Source: Bacteroidetes bacterium 2013_40CM_41_45
Lineage (GTDB): Bacteria; Bacteroidota; Bacteroidia; AKYH767-A; 2013-40CM-41-45
Reading direction: 5' to 3'
NCBI GenBank assembly: GCA_002215675.1
Contig: NGFH01000011.1
Coordinates: forward strand, 310,001 to 374,000
DNA: 64,000 bases
Shown: positions 11,065 through 21,234 of the stretch, piece by piece
How the letters are laid out: each line of letters begins with the position of its first letter
How positions within the stretch are numbered: position 1 is the first letter of the stretch
Notes under the pieces: generated by a model
The model's input: the letters and a program-made list of their open reading frames with translations, nothing else
Database searches by the model: none
Told to the model about the DNA's origin: nothing
Position numbers and translations under genes: made by a program

Positions 11065-11544
11065 ATGAAAATACTAAAGACGATAAAACATGTTTTCGCA
11101 GGAGTTACGCTTGCAGCACTGGTGGGTTGCAGTCGCCCGGCTGAATGGCCTCTTTCCCTCTACACGGGACTTTGGAAGATGGAAACAAGTGAAGGTTCAA
11201 TCTTTGAAGAGTGGGAAAGGGTTTCAGACAGTTTATACATAGGTAAAAGTTATGCTATAAAGGACAGCGATACCATACCGCTTGAAACTTTGAGCTTAAA
11301 ATATGCAGATGGAAAATTGTGCTATGCTCCAATTGTGCAGAACGAAAATGAGGGACAGGAGGTATTGTTTCCGCTGAAAGAATATGTGCAGGCAGAAAAG
11401 AAATTTGTGTTTGAAAATTTGAGTCATGATTTCCTTCAAAGAATCATTTATCACTTTGCAGATGATAAAACGCTCAATGCGAGAATTGAAGGCGATGTAG
11501 AGGGTAAAACAGAGTCTGCCGACTTCAATTATAAAAAGCAATAA
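11065..11544 (+). CDS. Hypothetical lipoprotein (DUF6265-like)
   Basis: LVGCSRP lipobox; GLWKMETSEGSIFEEWERVSDSLYIGKSY. Confidence 0.5.
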   Translation: MKILKTIKHVFAGVTLAALVGCSRPAEWPLSLYTGLWKMETSEGSIFEEWERVSDSLYIGKSYAIKDSDTIPLETLSLKYADGKLCYAPIVQNENEGQEVLFPLKEYVQAEKKFVFENLSHDFLQRIIYHFADDKTLNARIEGDVEGKTESADFNYKKQ

Positions 11545-11548
11545 GTAT

Positions 11549-12064
11549 TTAAGCTGAATCTTTTGATTTGAATAACGGCACCGTGCTGCAAGCATCGCCA
11601 TACATAATGCTTTTTGCAACCGGGCGGAGCCGTGTCATTAGTTCCACGTAAGCTGAAACAGGAACTTCAATATGGCTGCACCCACGAATAATGACCTTTG
11701 CACCACGGTAATTTTCAACATTAAGTTTCTGAATCTGCTCGCTAAAAATTTCTTCTTCAAGTTTTTTCAGGTCTCCAAAAACAATTTTATGTGTGAAAGG
11801 ATTCAAAGCTGACGCAACCAGCATAAACGCCCACGTTGGAACAATAGCATCAGCCGTGCATGTAATAGCAACAAATTTATTTTGATATTGCGACCAATCG
11901 TGATTTTTTACCCGCTCGCGAAAATCTTTTTCCTTTAAAATAAGTTCTTCAAACAGCCAGCCCTTCAGGTCAAACAAAACGCGCTCACCTTTCAGATAAA
12001 AATCTTCAAGGTTTACAGCGACCAGATCGCTCTGCGCTACTTTGTTTATAATCTCCTTTTCCAT
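11549..12064 (-). CDS. DUF2480 family protein
   Basis: NKVAQSDLVAVNLEDFYLKGERVLFDLKGWLFEELILKEKDFRERVKNHDWSQYQNKFVAITCTADAIVPTWAFML resembles the Bacteroidota DUF2480 family. Confidence 0.75.
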   Translation of the reverse strand: MEKEIINKVAQSDLVAVNLEDFYLKGERVLFDLKGWLFEELILKEKDFRERVKNHDWSQYQNKFVAITCTADAIVPTWAFMLVASALNPFTHKIVFGDLKKLEEEIFSEQIQKLNVENYRGAKVIIRGCSHIEVPVSAYVELMTRLRPVAKSIMYGDACSTVPLFKSKDSA

Positions 12065-12075
12065 TTTTTTTCTTT

Positions 12076-12103
12076 GATCTCCTGACTCCCAACTCCCTAC
12101 TAA
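12076..12103. repeat. Heptamer tandem array GATCTCC-TGACTCC-CAACTCC-CTACTAA
   Basis: Four 7-nt units read directly. Confidence 0.55.
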
Positions 12104-12104
12104 A

Positions 12105-12431
12105 TCACCACATTCCCAATTCCAACTTTGCTTCCTCGCTCATCATATCTTTATTCCAGGGCGGGTCAAACGTTATTTCAACTTTTGCCGAATTCACATC
12201 TGGGATATTTTTGATTTTCTGTTCAACTTCCACTGGCAACGATTCGGCAACGGGACAAGCGGGCGAGGTCAAAGTCATTTTAACATACACATCATTCCCT
12301 TCATTGATTTTCACTTCGTAAATCAACCCCAACTCGTAAATGTTAACGGGAATTTCCGGGTCATAACAAGTCTTCAGAACATCTTTTACGCGTTCTTCCA
12401 AAGGTCTTATATCTATTGTTGTGTCAGCCAT
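12105..12431 (-). CDS. SUF system Fe-S assembly protein, MIP18/DUF59 family (SufT-like)
   Basis: VKDVLKTCYDPEIPVNIYELGLIYEV...MTLTSPACPVAESLP. Confidence 0.88.
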   Translation of the reverse strand: MADTTIDIRPLEERVKDVLKTCYDPEIPVNIYELGLIYEVKINEGNDVYVKMTLTSPACPVAESLPVEVEQKIKNIPDVNSAKVEITFDPPWNKDMMSEEAKLELGMW

Positions 12432-12850
12432 TATGTTTTTTGAAATGCTACTGCGTACAACTTCATCTGCTTTATCATGTTTGCCAGTCCATTAGCTCTT
12501 GTTACAGCAATATGTTGCCTTAGTCCTATTTTATCAATGAAATTCAATTCTGTTTTCACAATGTCTTCAGGCTTTTGTCCACTCAACGCACGAATCAGCA
12601 ATGCGATTTCTCCTTTCACGAATGTAGAATCACTGTCGGCTTCAAAAAATATTCTTCCGTCCTTTTCATAGCTGTTTAGCCAAACCGTGCTTTGACATCC
12701 CTTAATTTTATTTTCTTCAATTTTGTATTTGTCACCCAATGGTGGAAGTTTTTGTCCCAACTCAATGATGTACTGGTATTTATCGCTCCATTCATCAAAG
12801 AGTTCAAACTCACTAACGATTTCATTTTCTATCTGCTCTAAAGATTTCAT
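12431..12850 (-). CDS. sufE: Sulfur acceptor protein SufE
   Basis: YIIELGQKLPPL...KIKGCQSTVWLN; within the suf operon. Confidence 0.88.
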   Translation of the reverse strand: MKSLEQIENEIVSEFELFDEWSDKYQYIIELGQKLPPLGDKYKIEENKIKGCQSTVWLNSYEKDGRIFFEADSDSTFVKGEIALLIRALSGQKPEDIVKTELNFIDKIGLRQHIAVTRANGLANMIKQMKLYAVAFQKT

Positions 12851-14529
12851 TTCTTATGAACTTTAGCCCATGTATCTTTCAATGTAACCGTCCGGTTAAA
12901 AATAAGATGTGAAGAAGTAGAATCTTTGTCGACACAGAAATAACCGAGACGAAGAAACTGAAATTTGTCTAGCGGCTTTGCATTTTTCAATGTCGGTTCT
13001 GCTTTTGCATCGCTGATTACCTTCAGTGAATCAGGATTCAGGTAATCTAAAAAAGAACCTTCCTGGCTGTCCGGATTTTCAACTTTAAACAATCGGTCAT
13101 ACAAGCGGACTTCCGCGCCAATAGCATCGGCAGCATTCACAAAATGAATTACGCCCTTCACTTTAATGCCCGACTTATCCTGCCCGCTGCGGCTTTCAGG
13201 GAAATATGTGCAGCGCAATTCTTTAATGCTTTCATCGGGATTTATCACTGTTTCATCGCAACGAATAATAAATGCATGTTTAAGGCGCACCATGCCTCCG
13301 GGAGCAAGGCGGTTATACCCTTCAGGCGGGTTGAGTTCAAAATCATCCCGCTCAATAAAAATCTCCCTGGAAAAACTTATTTCGCGGTGATGTGAATCTT
13401 TATATTCAGGATTATTCTCTGCTGGTAGGTTTTCTGTCTGTCCTTCAGGGTAATTGGTGATAACAACTTTTAACGGGTCGAGAACTACCATTCTTCGCTC
13501 AGTTCTCATATTCAAGTCCTCGCGAACACAAAATTCAAGGAGTGAAACATCAATCACATTTTCTCTTTTGGCGACCCCGACTCGGTCTGCAAATTCACGA
13601 ATAGCTTCCGGAGTAAGTCCTCTTCTGCGCATTCCTGTAATAGTGGGCATGCGCGGGTCGTCCCATCCGCTCACTCTTTTTTCGTTTACAAGCTGCAGCA
13701 ATTTCCGCTTGCTCATAATCGTATAGTTCAGGTTGAGGCGCGCGAATTCAATTTGTCGTGAGGGGAAAATGCCAAGCTGTTTAATGTACCAATCATACAG
13801 CGGGCGATGCACTTCAAACTCCAGCGTGCAGACAGAGTGTGTAATTTCTTCAATGCTGTCGCTCTGGCCGTGAGCAAAATCATACATCGGGTAAATCTTC
13901 CATTTGTCCCCGGTACGATGATGTTTGTCGAACTTGATGCGGTACATAATTGGGTCGCGCAGGTGCATGTTAGGAGAAGCCATATCAATTTTTGCACGGA
14001 GCACTTTAGCGCCTTCTCCAAACTCGCCATTTCTCATGCGTTGAAACAAATTAAGATTTTCTTCCATGCTCCGACTGCGGTACTGAGATTCTTTTCCGGG
14101 CTCGGTAGGCGTGCCTTTTTGCGAAGCAATTTCTTCAGCCGACTGGTCATCCACATAAGCCATTCCTTTTTTTATTAACGATACAGCAAATTCATATATC
14201 TGCTCGAAATAATCGGAAGCAAAAAATTCATGCTCCCATTCAAAACCCAGCCAGCGAATGTCTTCTTTAATCGACTCAACGTATTCTGTTTCTTCCGTTT
14301 CAGGATTGGTGTCATCAAAGCGTAAATTGGTTTTGCCATTGTATTTATCGGCAAGACCGAAATTAAGGCAGATGCTTTTTGCGTGACCGATGTGCAGATA
14401 ACCATTCGGCTCAGGAGGAAAACGCGTATGGACGCGTCCTGCATGCTTCCCTGAACGGATGTCTTCTTCAACAATCTGCTCGATGAAGTTGAGTGACTCT
14501 TTATTTATTTCAAATACTTTTTCTGGCAT
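12847..14529 (-). CDS. glnS: Glutaminyl-tRNA synthetase
   Basis: RFPPEPNGYLHIGHAKSICLNFGLA (HIGH) and MSKRKL (KMSKS-like) motifs. Confidence 0.93.
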   Translation of the reverse strand: MPEKVFEINKESLNFIEQIVEEDIRSGKHAGRVHTRFPPEPNGYLHIGHAKSICLNFGLADKYNGKTNLRFDDTNPETEETEYVESIKEDIRWLGFEWEHEFFASDYFEQIYEFAVSLIKKGMAYVDDQSAEEIASQKGTPTEPGKESQYRSRSMEENLNLFQRMRNGEFGEGAKVLRAKIDMASPNMHLRDPIMYRIKFDKHHRTGDKWKIYPMYDFAHGQSDSIEEITHSVCTLEFEVHRPLYDWYIKQLGIFPSRQIEFARLNLNYTIMSKRKLLQLVNEKRVSGWDDPRMPTITGMRRRGLTPEAIREFADRVGVAKRENVIDVSLLEFCVREDLNMRTERRMVVLDPLKVVITNYPEGQTENLPAENNPEYKDSHHREISFSREIFIERDDFELNPPEGYNRLAPGGMVRLKHAFIIRCDETVINPDESIKELRCTYFPESRSGQDKSGIKVKGVIHFVNAADAIGAEVRLYDRLFKVENPDSQEGSFLDYLNPDSLKVISDAKAEPTLKNAKPLDKFQFLRLGYFCVDKDSTSSHLIFNRTVTLKDTWAKVHKK

Positions 14530-14532
14530 AAA

Positions 14533-15795
14533 TTATTTTTTCAAAAATGCGGCAGCTTTTTTCACTCCGTCAATCATGACATCAATTTCTTCTTTCGTGT
14601 TGTAAAATAAAAAAGAAACTCTGATAGTTCCAGGAATTTTAAACCAGCTCATCACCGGCTCTGTGCAATGGTGTCCCGTGCGGACTGCCACTCCGAGCGT
14701 ATCCAGATACATTCCTACATCCAACGTATTCAGTTCATCAATTACAAATGAAACAACAGAAGTTTTTTCTTTTGCCGTTCCTATTAAACGAACGCCTGGA
14801 ATGGTTTTCAATTTCTCTGATGCGTAACTCATCAGCTCATGTTCATATTCAGCTATCGCTTTCCGGTCAAGCGTATTCCAGTAATCAATTGCAGCTCCGA
14901 ATGCAATCACATCGGCAACGTTAGGAGTGCCTGCTTCAAACTTATAGGGGACCTCGTTGTACGTTGTTTTCTCAAAACTAACGGAGCTAATCATTTCTCC
15001 ACCGCCCTGGTAAGGAGGCATAGCTTCAAGCAGGGAAAGTTTTCCGTAAAGCACGCCAACACCGGTAGGCCCCAACATTTTGTGACCGCTGAAAGCAAGG
15101 AAATCACAATCCAAATCCATGACATTTATTTTTTCATGTGCCATTGCCTGCGCAGCATCCACCAACACGGGAATATTATGTTTATGAGCAATAGAAATAA
15201 TTTTTTTTACAGGATTAATCGTGCCGAGTGAATTGGAAGTATGCACTATGGCGATAAATTTTGTTTTCGGAGAAATAAGTTTTTCAAATTCATCCAGCAA
15301 TAATTCTCCTACATCATTTATTGGAATGACTTTTAGCTTCGCTTTCTTCTCTTCACACAATAGCTGCCACGGGACAATATTGCTGTGATGCTCCATTGTT
15401 GAAATAATGATTTCATCTCCTTCAAAAATATTCTTTCTTCCCCATGAAGATGCGATCAGGTTAATAGCTTCCGTAGTTCCTCGCGTAAAAATTATTTCCT
15501 GTTCAACTTTTGAACCTATGAACTCGTGAACTTTTTTTCTTACATCATCATACGCCTGCGATGCTTTCCCGCTCAGGTAATGAACCCCACGATGAATATT
15601 TGCATTGTACTCTGAATAATATTTGACCAATGCGTCAATAACAACCTGTGGCTTTTGCGAAGTCGCAGCGTTATCAAAGTAAATCAACGGCTTGCCATAC
15701 GCCTTTTGAGCGAGAACCGGAAAATCTTTCCTGATTTTCTGAACGTCAAAATCAACGGATAATTTTACCAATGTTGATTCGATAGCTGTCATCAC
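14533..15795 (-). CDS. sufS: Cysteine desulfurase SufS
   Basis: IYFDNAATSQKP, MEHHSNIVPWQ, FSGHKMLGPTGVGVLYG, VRTGHHCTEPVM. Confidence 0.92.
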   Translation of the reverse strand: MMTAIESTLVKLSVDFDVQKIRKDFPVLAQKAYGKPLIYFDNAATSQKPQVVIDALVKYYSEYNANIHRGVHYLSGKASQAYDDVRKKVHEFIGSKVEQEIIFTRGTTEAINLIASSWGRKNIFEGDEIIISTMEHHSNIVPWQLLCEEKKAKLKVIPINDVGELLLDEFEKLISPKTKFIAIVHTSNSLGTINPVKKIISIAHKHNIPVLVDAAQAMAHEKINVMDLDCDFLAFSGHKMLGPTGVGVLYGKLSLLEAMPPYQGGGEMISSVSFEKTTYNEVPYKFEAGTPNVADVIAFGAAIDYWNTLDRKAIAEYEHELMSYASEKLKTIPGVRLIGTAKEKTSVVSFVIDELNTLDVGMYLDTLGVAVRTGHHCTEPVMSWFKIPGTIRVSFLFYNTKEEIDVMIDGVKKAAAFLKK

Positions 15796-17075
15796 AAAAC
15801 CTCCTTTAATTTCTTTTCTGTAAGAGTATGAACATAGTTTCTGAAATCATCATCAGAGATTTTGTTCAGCACATCATCAGCAAAAGCAAGATTCAAAAGT
15901 GCCTTTGCATTATTCTCATTAATGCCGCGGGCGCGTAAATAAAAAAGCGCATCATCGTCCATTTGTCCTGTAGTTGCACCGTGAGTGCATTTCACGTCAT
16001 CGGCAAAAATTTCAAGCTGCGGTTTTGCATTAATCACTGCATCATTGCTCAACAGTATATTTTTATTGGATTGATAAGCATTGGTTTTCTGCGCATCTTT
16101 TTCCACCAGGATTTTTCCGTTAAAAACTCCGTGCGCTTTTCCACCAAGAATTCCCTTGTAAAGCTGGTTGCTGTTGCAATGGGGTTGCGAATGATAAACA
16201 GCCGTATGGTTATCCAGCAACTGTGTATCACCGGCAATATATAGACCGTGCATGTGTGTTTCGCAATTCTGTCCGTCTAACTTTATATGCAGCTTGTTGC
16301 GATGAATATTTCCTCCCAGTGTAATGGTAGTTGATTCAAATTTTGAATTTGCCGACTGGTAGACATGCGTTCCGTTGATATGAAAAGATTTTTCATTTTC
16401 ATTTTGCAGCACACAATATTCAACAGAAGAATTTTCATCTGCAAAAACTTCCACCTGTGAATTGACAAACGTTTCTGAAGTATTGTTCTGTGAAACGTTG
16501 ATGCAGAAAATTTTTGCCTGTGAGTTTTTCTCTGCAATAATCAAAAGCCTGTCGTAAACATTTATTGCTTCCTGAATGGAAGAAGAAACATTGATTAGAT
16601 AAACGGGCTGTTCAATCACAGCGTTTTTAGAAACCAATATTACAACTCCATCATTGGCAAAAGCCGTGTTAAGCGCACCGAAAGCATCTTCCTGCACATC
16701 TACATATAAATTAAAATGCTTTTTAACCAATGGCAGATTCTTCACATCACGAAGATTTTTTATTTCAATTCCTGCAGGAAGATTTTTTAAGTTTGAAATT
16801 TCAGTATTTATTTTTCCGTTCTCAGTCACAGCAAAAAGAGAATCTTTGAGAAAAGAAAATCTTTTCAAAATTTCTTCTTTGGAAATTTTTAAATCAGAAA
16901 TCAGGAATGAGAAATCCTTGTTAAGAATAGGGGAGATGTTTGTGTATCTCCACTCTTCATTTTTTGTCGTAGGAAATCCAAGACGGCTGAAATGCTGTAT
17001 CGCTTCCTCCTGGAGCAGGGGAAATTCTTTCGGAGACTTTTTATATTGTTCTAAAATTCCGTTCACGGTTTGCAT
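15792..17075 (-). CDS. sufD: Fe-S cluster assembly protein SufD
   Basis: C-terminal SufBD core: DVKCTHGATTGQMDDDALFYLRARGI. Confidence 0.9.
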   Translation of the reverse strand: MQTVNGILEQYKKSPKEFPLLQEEAIQHFSRLGFPTTKNEEWRYTNISPILNKDFSFLISDLKISKEEILKRFSFLKDSLFAVTENGKINTEISNLKNLPAGIEIKNLRDVKNLPLVKKHFNLYVDVQEDAFGALNTAFANDGVVILVSKNAVIEQPVYLINVSSSIQEAINVYDRLLIIAEKNSQAKIFCINVSQNNTSETFVNSQVEVFADENSSVEYCVLQNENEKSFHINGTHVYQSANSKFESTTITLGGNIHRNKLHIKLDGQNCETHMHGLYIAGDTQLLDNHTAVYHSQPHCNSNQLYKGILGGKAHGVFNGKILVEKDAQKTNAYQSNKNILLSNDAVINAKPQLEIFADDVKCTHGATTGQMDDDALFYLRARGINENNAKALLNLAFADDVLNKISDDDFRNYVHTLTEKKLKEVL

Positions 17076-17079
17076 GCTG

Positions 17080-17832
17080 TTAAGCTGTAATTTCTTCTTT
17101 CAGCCAGTCGTACCCTTTCTTTTCCAATTCGAGAGCAAGGTCTTTCTTTCCGCTCTTTACAATTTTTCCGTTGTAAAGCACATGCACAAAATCGGGAACG
17201 ATGTAATCCAATAACCGTTGGTAATGCGTAATGACAACAAATGAACGTTCTTTATTGCGAAGTGAATTCACTCCCTGCGCTACAATTTTCAATGCATCGA
17301 TGTCGAGTCCTGAATCGGTTTCATCCATAATGCAGAGCTTTGGCTCCAGCATCGCCATCTGGAAAATTTCATTACGCTTTTTTTCTCCCCCGCTGAACCC
17401 TTCGTTAACACTTCGCTGGGTCATGGCTTTATCCATATGCACCAGCGCCATTTTTTCTTTCATCAGCAAAAGAAAATCTTTGGAATCCAGTTTCCCTTTT
17501 CCATTTGCTTCGCGGATGGAATTCAATGCTTCTTTCAGAAATGTTGCGTTGCTCACTCCCGGAATTTCTACAGGATATTGAAACGCAAGAAATATTCCTG
17601 CCTGCGCACGCTCTTCGGGTGATAATTCGAGAAGGTCTTTCCCATCATAAATCACTTCACCGCCTGTCACTTCATAATTTTCTCTTCCTGCAAGAACCGA
17701 AGCAAGTGTACTCTTCCCCGAACCATTTGGTCCCATAATAGCGTGCACTTCGCCAGCCCCAACTTCCAAGTTAAGCCCGTTGAGAATTTGCTTCCCCTCA
17801 ACTCTCGCTCCCAAATTTTTTATAGATAACAT
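17080..17832 (-). CDS. sufC: Fe-S cluster assembly ATPase SufC
   Basis: GPNGSGKSTLA Walker A; FSGGEKKRNEI signature; DETDSGLDIDAL. Confidence 0.94.
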   Translation of the reverse strand: MLSIKNLGARVEGKQILNGLNLEVGAGEVHAIMGPNGSGKSTLASVLAGRENYEVTGGEVIYDGKDLLELSPEERAQAGIFLAFQYPVEIPGVSNATFLKEALNSIREANGKGKLDSKDFLLLMKEKMALVHMDKAMTQRSVNEGFSGGEKKRNEIFQMAMLEPKLCIMDETDSGLDIDALKIVAQGVNSLRNKERSFVVITHYQRLLDYIVPDFVHVLYNGKIVKSGKKDLALELEKKGYDWLKEEITA

Positions 17833-17843
17833 ACCTTTTTTCT

Positions 17844-17921
17844 ATTCGTAAATTCGTAATGTTTCGCTATTCGCACCACTTTTTTCAATTCGTATATTCG
17901 TACAGATTCGTATTTCGTAGA
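17844..17921. repeat. ATTCGTAA-type tandem array between sufC and sufB
   Basis: ATTCGTAA-ATTCGTAA-TGTTTCGCTATTCG ... ATTCGTAT-ATTCGTAC-AG-ATTCGTAT. Confidence 0.6.
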
Positions 17922-17927
17922 TAAAAC

Positions 17928-19379
17928 TTATCCAACACTTCCCTCTAAACTTATCGCCAGTAATTTCTGTGCTTCCACCGCAAACTCCATCGGCAACTGG
18001 TTAAACACTTCTTTGCAGTAACCATTTACAATCAGATTCACAGCATCTTCGGTTGACAATCCCCTTTGGTTGCAATAAAAAATCTGGTCTTCACCAACCT
18101 TGCTTGTCGTTGCTTCGTGCTCAACCTTTGCGGATTTGTTATGCACTTCCAAATACGGAAACGTATGCGCTCCGCATTTGCTTCCAAGCAACAGTGAATC
18201 GCATTGCGAAAAGTTGCGGGCATTCTCCGCATTCTTGTTGATTCTAATCAGCCCGCGGTAACTGTTATTACTTTTTCCTCCGCTGATTCCTTTCGACACC
18301 ACCGTGCTTCTTGTATTTTTTCCAAGATGAATCATCTTCGTTCCCGTATCCGCCTGCTGCATATTATTAGTGACAGCCACAGAATAAAATTCACCTATCG
18401 AATTATCTCCTTTCAAAATCACTCCCGGGTATTTCCACGTTATTGCTGAACCGGTTTCAACCTGTGTCCAGCTTATCTTGGAATTTTCTTCAGCGCACAA
18501 CCCGCGCTTGGTTACGAAATTGTAAATGCCCCCTTTGCCTTCTTTATCTCCGGGATACCAATTCTGCACGGTGGAGTATTTCACCTGCGCGTCCTTGTGC
18601 GCGTATATTTCTACCACTGCAGCGTGCAACTGGTTTTCATCACGCATCGGGGCGGTGCATCCTTCAAGATAACTCACATAACTGCCCTCCTCGGCAACAA
18701 TCAGCGTACGTTCAAATTGCCCTGTGCCTGCAGAGTTAATTCTGAAATATGTTGACAGTTCCATCGGGCAGCGCACACCTTTCGGAATGTAGCAGAACGA
18801 GCCGTCAGTAAATACAGCGCTGTTCAATGCCGCATAAAAGTTATCCGTCATCGGCACCACGGAGCCGATATATTTTTTCACCAGTTCAGGATGTTCTTGC
18901 ACTGCTTCGCTGAACGAACAAAAAATGATACCCAGCTTTTTCAGCTCTTCGCGGAAAGTGGTTTTCACGCTCACGCTGTCAATCACCGCATCCACGGCAA
19001 CTCCCGACAAACGCTTTTGTTCTTCCAACGAAATTCCAAGCTTGTCAAACGTAGCTTTTATTTCAGGGTCAAGCTCATCCAACGAGTTCAGGACTTTCTT
19101 CGGCTTCGGTGCCGAGTAATAAATAATATCCTGGAAATTTATCCGCGGGTGATGGATGTTCGCCCACGTTGGTTCTTCCTCCTTAAGCGAAACCCAATAG
19201 CGCAACGCTTTCAGCCGCAGGTCAAGCATCCATTGCGGCTCGTTTTTTTTTGCAGAGATGAAACGAACGATATCTTCCGTAAGACCTTTCGGAGCGTTGT
19301 CACTTTCAATGTCGCTCGTAAAGCCCCACTTGTAATCGCGCAGCGCTATATCTTCTATTATTTTTTGTTCGTCACTCAT
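17928..19379 (-). CDS. sufB: Fe-S cluster assembly protein SufB
   Basis: [66 protein letters not shown]. Confidence 0.94.
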   Translation of the reverse strand: MSDEQKIIEDIALRDYKWGFTSDIESDNAPKGLTEDIVRFISAKKNEPQWMLDLRLKALRYWVSLKEEEPTWANIHHPRINFQDIIYYSAPKPKKVLNSLDELDPEIKATFDKLGISLEEQKRLSGVAVDAVIDSVSVKTTFREELKKLGIIFCSFSEAVQEHPELVKKYIGSVVPMTDNFYAALNSAVFTDGSFCYIPKGVRCPMELSTYFRINSAGTGQFERTLIVAEEGSYVSYLEGCTAPMRDENQLHAAVVEIYAHKDAQVKYSTVQNWYPGDKEGKGGIYNFVTKRGLCAEENSKISWTQVETGSAITWKYPGVILKGDNSIGEFYSVAVTNNMQQADTGTKMIHLGKNTRSTVVSKGISGGKSNNSYRGLIRINKNAENARNFSQCDSLLLGSKCGAHTFPYLEVHNKSAKVEHEATTSKVGEDQIFYCNQRGLSTEDAVNLIVNGYCKEVFNQLPMEFAVEAQKLLAISLEGSVG

Positions 19380-19385
19380 CTAACT

Positions 19386-19417
19386 TTGGTCATTGGTCAT
19401 TGGCTCTTGGTCATTCG
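19386..19417. repeat. Heptamer array TTGGTCA-TTGGTCA-TTGGCTC-TTGGTCA
   Basis: Direct reading. Confidence 0.6.
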
Positions 19418-19511
19418 CCCTGCGCTCACCCTTTGATTCCTTAAAGGGTCCTACGCAGTAAAGTCCCCTCCAGGGGATTTAGGGGTCAATCGTTTTTTAT
19501 TTTTTCCTTTT

Positions 19512-19546
19512 AATTGATAATTGTTTTATTGGTTATTGGTAATTAC
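19512..19546. repeat. Heptamer-like array ATTGATA-ATTGTTTT-ATTGGTT-ATTGGTA
   Basis: Direct reading. Confidence 0.5.
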
Positions 19547-19590
19547 CTTATTTGGATTGATTCTAAACTCACCGTCGGGACAAAAAAAAT

Positions 19591-19914
19591 TTACACGGCA
19601 AAACTCTCACCGCATCCGCAGGTGCGCGTTGCATTTGGATTGTGGAACTGGAATCCTTTTCCGTTCAATCCATCGCTGAAATCCAACTCGGTGCCCACCA
19701 GGTACAGAAAGCTCTTGCGGTCGCACACAATCCTAACTCCTTTATCCTCAAACACTTTGTCCCCTTCTTTTATCTGGTTGTCGAACTCCATTTTATAACT
19801 CAATCCCGAGCAACCCCCGCCTTCAACCCCCACACGGATAAACGAATCCGGGCGGTTTTCAGCCGACATTAGCTCTATCGCCTTGCTTTTGGCTTTTTCT
19901 GATACTGTAATCAT
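19591..19914 (-). CDS. Iron-sulfur cluster assembly accessory protein, SufA/IscA/ErpA family
   Basis: FIRVGVEGGGCSGLSYKMEFD and C-terminal TRTCGCGESF. Confidence 0.92.
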   Translation of the reverse strand: MITVSEKAKSKAIELMSAENRPDSFIRVGVEGGGCSGLSYKMEFDNQIKEGDKVFEDKGVRIVCDRKSFLYLVGTELDFSDGLNGKGFQFHNPNATRTCGCGESFAV

Positions 19915-20019
19915 TTTTTACTCCTTTTTTACCGTACAAAGATACGCTTTTGAGGGGGTGTACCAAATTAAGATTCGGTGTCAAAACTAAGGCACTTTTT
20001 CCCTCAATAAGGCATGCTG

Positions 20020-20394
20020 TCAAGAGGGCTCCCACAATTGAATTTTATTTCCTTCAATGTCTAAAACATGAACAAACTTTCCATAATCATATGTTTCAAT
20101 TTTGTCTACGATAGTTACGTTTTCCTTTCTTAATTCTTCAACCAATGCTTCTAAATCCTCTACTCTATAGTTTATCATAAAATCTTTTGTTGAAGGCTCA
20201 AAATATTTTGTGTTTTCTGCAAAAGGATTCCACTGGGTAAGTCCCTTTTTAGTGCTGTCATCAATCTGCCGCCATTCAAAGCTTGTTCCATATGGGCTTG
20301 TGTCAAACCCAAGGTGGGTTTTATACCATTCGTTAACTGCTTTTGGGTCTTTACATTTGAAGAAAATTCCCCCTATTCCTGTTACCTTTTTCAT
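20020..20394 (-). CDS. VOC/glyoxalase superfamily protein
   Basis: GGIFFKCKDPKAVNEWYKTHLGFDTSPYG...FVHVLDIEGNKIQLWEP. Confidence 0.85.
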   Translation of the reverse strand: MKKVTGIGGIFFKCKDPKAVNEWYKTHLGFDTSPYGTSFEWRQIDDSTKKGLTQWNPFAENTKYFEPSTKDFMINYRVEDLEALVEELRKENVTIVDKIETYDYGKFVHVLDIEGNKIQLWEPS

Positions 20395-20580
20395 TTGTGT
20401 ATTTTTTTTGTTAGATATTATTTAAAAGCGAGACCTAATAGAAACGAAGTGGCAATTAGTGTTATCGTCAATGACATCCTTTTCATTGTCTATAAAATTA
20501 AATATTTTTTATTTTATCATTAACATTTGAGGTCTGTCTTACGCTTAGCGCCAGCGGTTCGTTGTTTTTAAGTGCTGTGA

Positions 20581-21111
20581 TTATTTTTCAAGAATGTTTT
20601 TCAAAGTTGACAAACTAATACCCATACCTTTCGCAACTTGTTTTTCCATCATGGGTATCATTATATTTATAGGATATTTCAATGTGCCGGCATTGCTCCA
20701 GGATACTTTGGTTTGATTATCGGATAAAGATTCTGTATCCATGATTATAGAGGCAGTGGCTGACATTGGTTTTACAAAACGAATTTCTGTTTCAATTCTT
20801 TGCCCTTCAATGATGTTCTTAATTTCCTTTTCTCCTACACCGGCATTTTTATTTCCGCTCCAGGCATAAATATATCCAACTGTTCCGTCTGTTCCTTTGA
20901 ATTCTCTTTTCCTGTCGGGGTCTTCCATTGCCCCCGTGTTGAACTCGTCCTGGTTTTTGAGCAGTTTTACATAGTCAAATACTTTTTGTCGGGGCGCATT
21001 GATGATAATTTCACGTTTGACATAATGTTCCCTCTTCATGAAAAGCGCAATGATTAACAGTAAGCCAATGATGCCTGCCACTACAAGTAGAATTGTAATT
21101 ATGATATTCAT
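20581..21111 (-). CDS. SRPBCC family (polyketide cyclase/START-like) membrane-anchored protein
   Basis: VKREIIINAPRQKVFDYVKLLKNQDEFNTGAMEDPD. Confidence 0.8.
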   Translation of the reverse strand: MNIIITILLVVAGIIGLLLIIALFMKREHYVKREIIINAPRQKVFDYVKLLKNQDEFNTGAMEDPDRKREFKGTDGTVGYIYAWSGNKNAGVGEKEIKNIIEGQRIETEIRFVKPMSATASIIMDTESLSDNQTKVSWSNAGTLKYPINIMIPMMEKQVAKGMGISLSTLKNILEK

Positions 21112-21234
21112 TTTATTATTTTTTATATTTTTTGCAGGTGCAAATGTGGCTATTGCATAGCTTTTCCGGTCATACTTTCGGCTATTTTTCTGCTGCCCTG
21201 CTTATTTTCATACCAAAGTATGAGGTTTTAAGGG

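Noticed and set aside
16654-17214. 186-aa plus-strand ORF
   Set aside because: Antisense to sufD/sufC; no family resemblance
18891-19436. 181-aa plus-strand ORF
   Set aside because: Antisense to sufB and its upstream repeats
19440-19495. CCCCTCC...GGGGATTTAGGGG palindromes here and near 21860, 24075 and 25211
   Set aside because: Look like common G/C-rich intergenic palindromes; not distinctive enough for a separate claim
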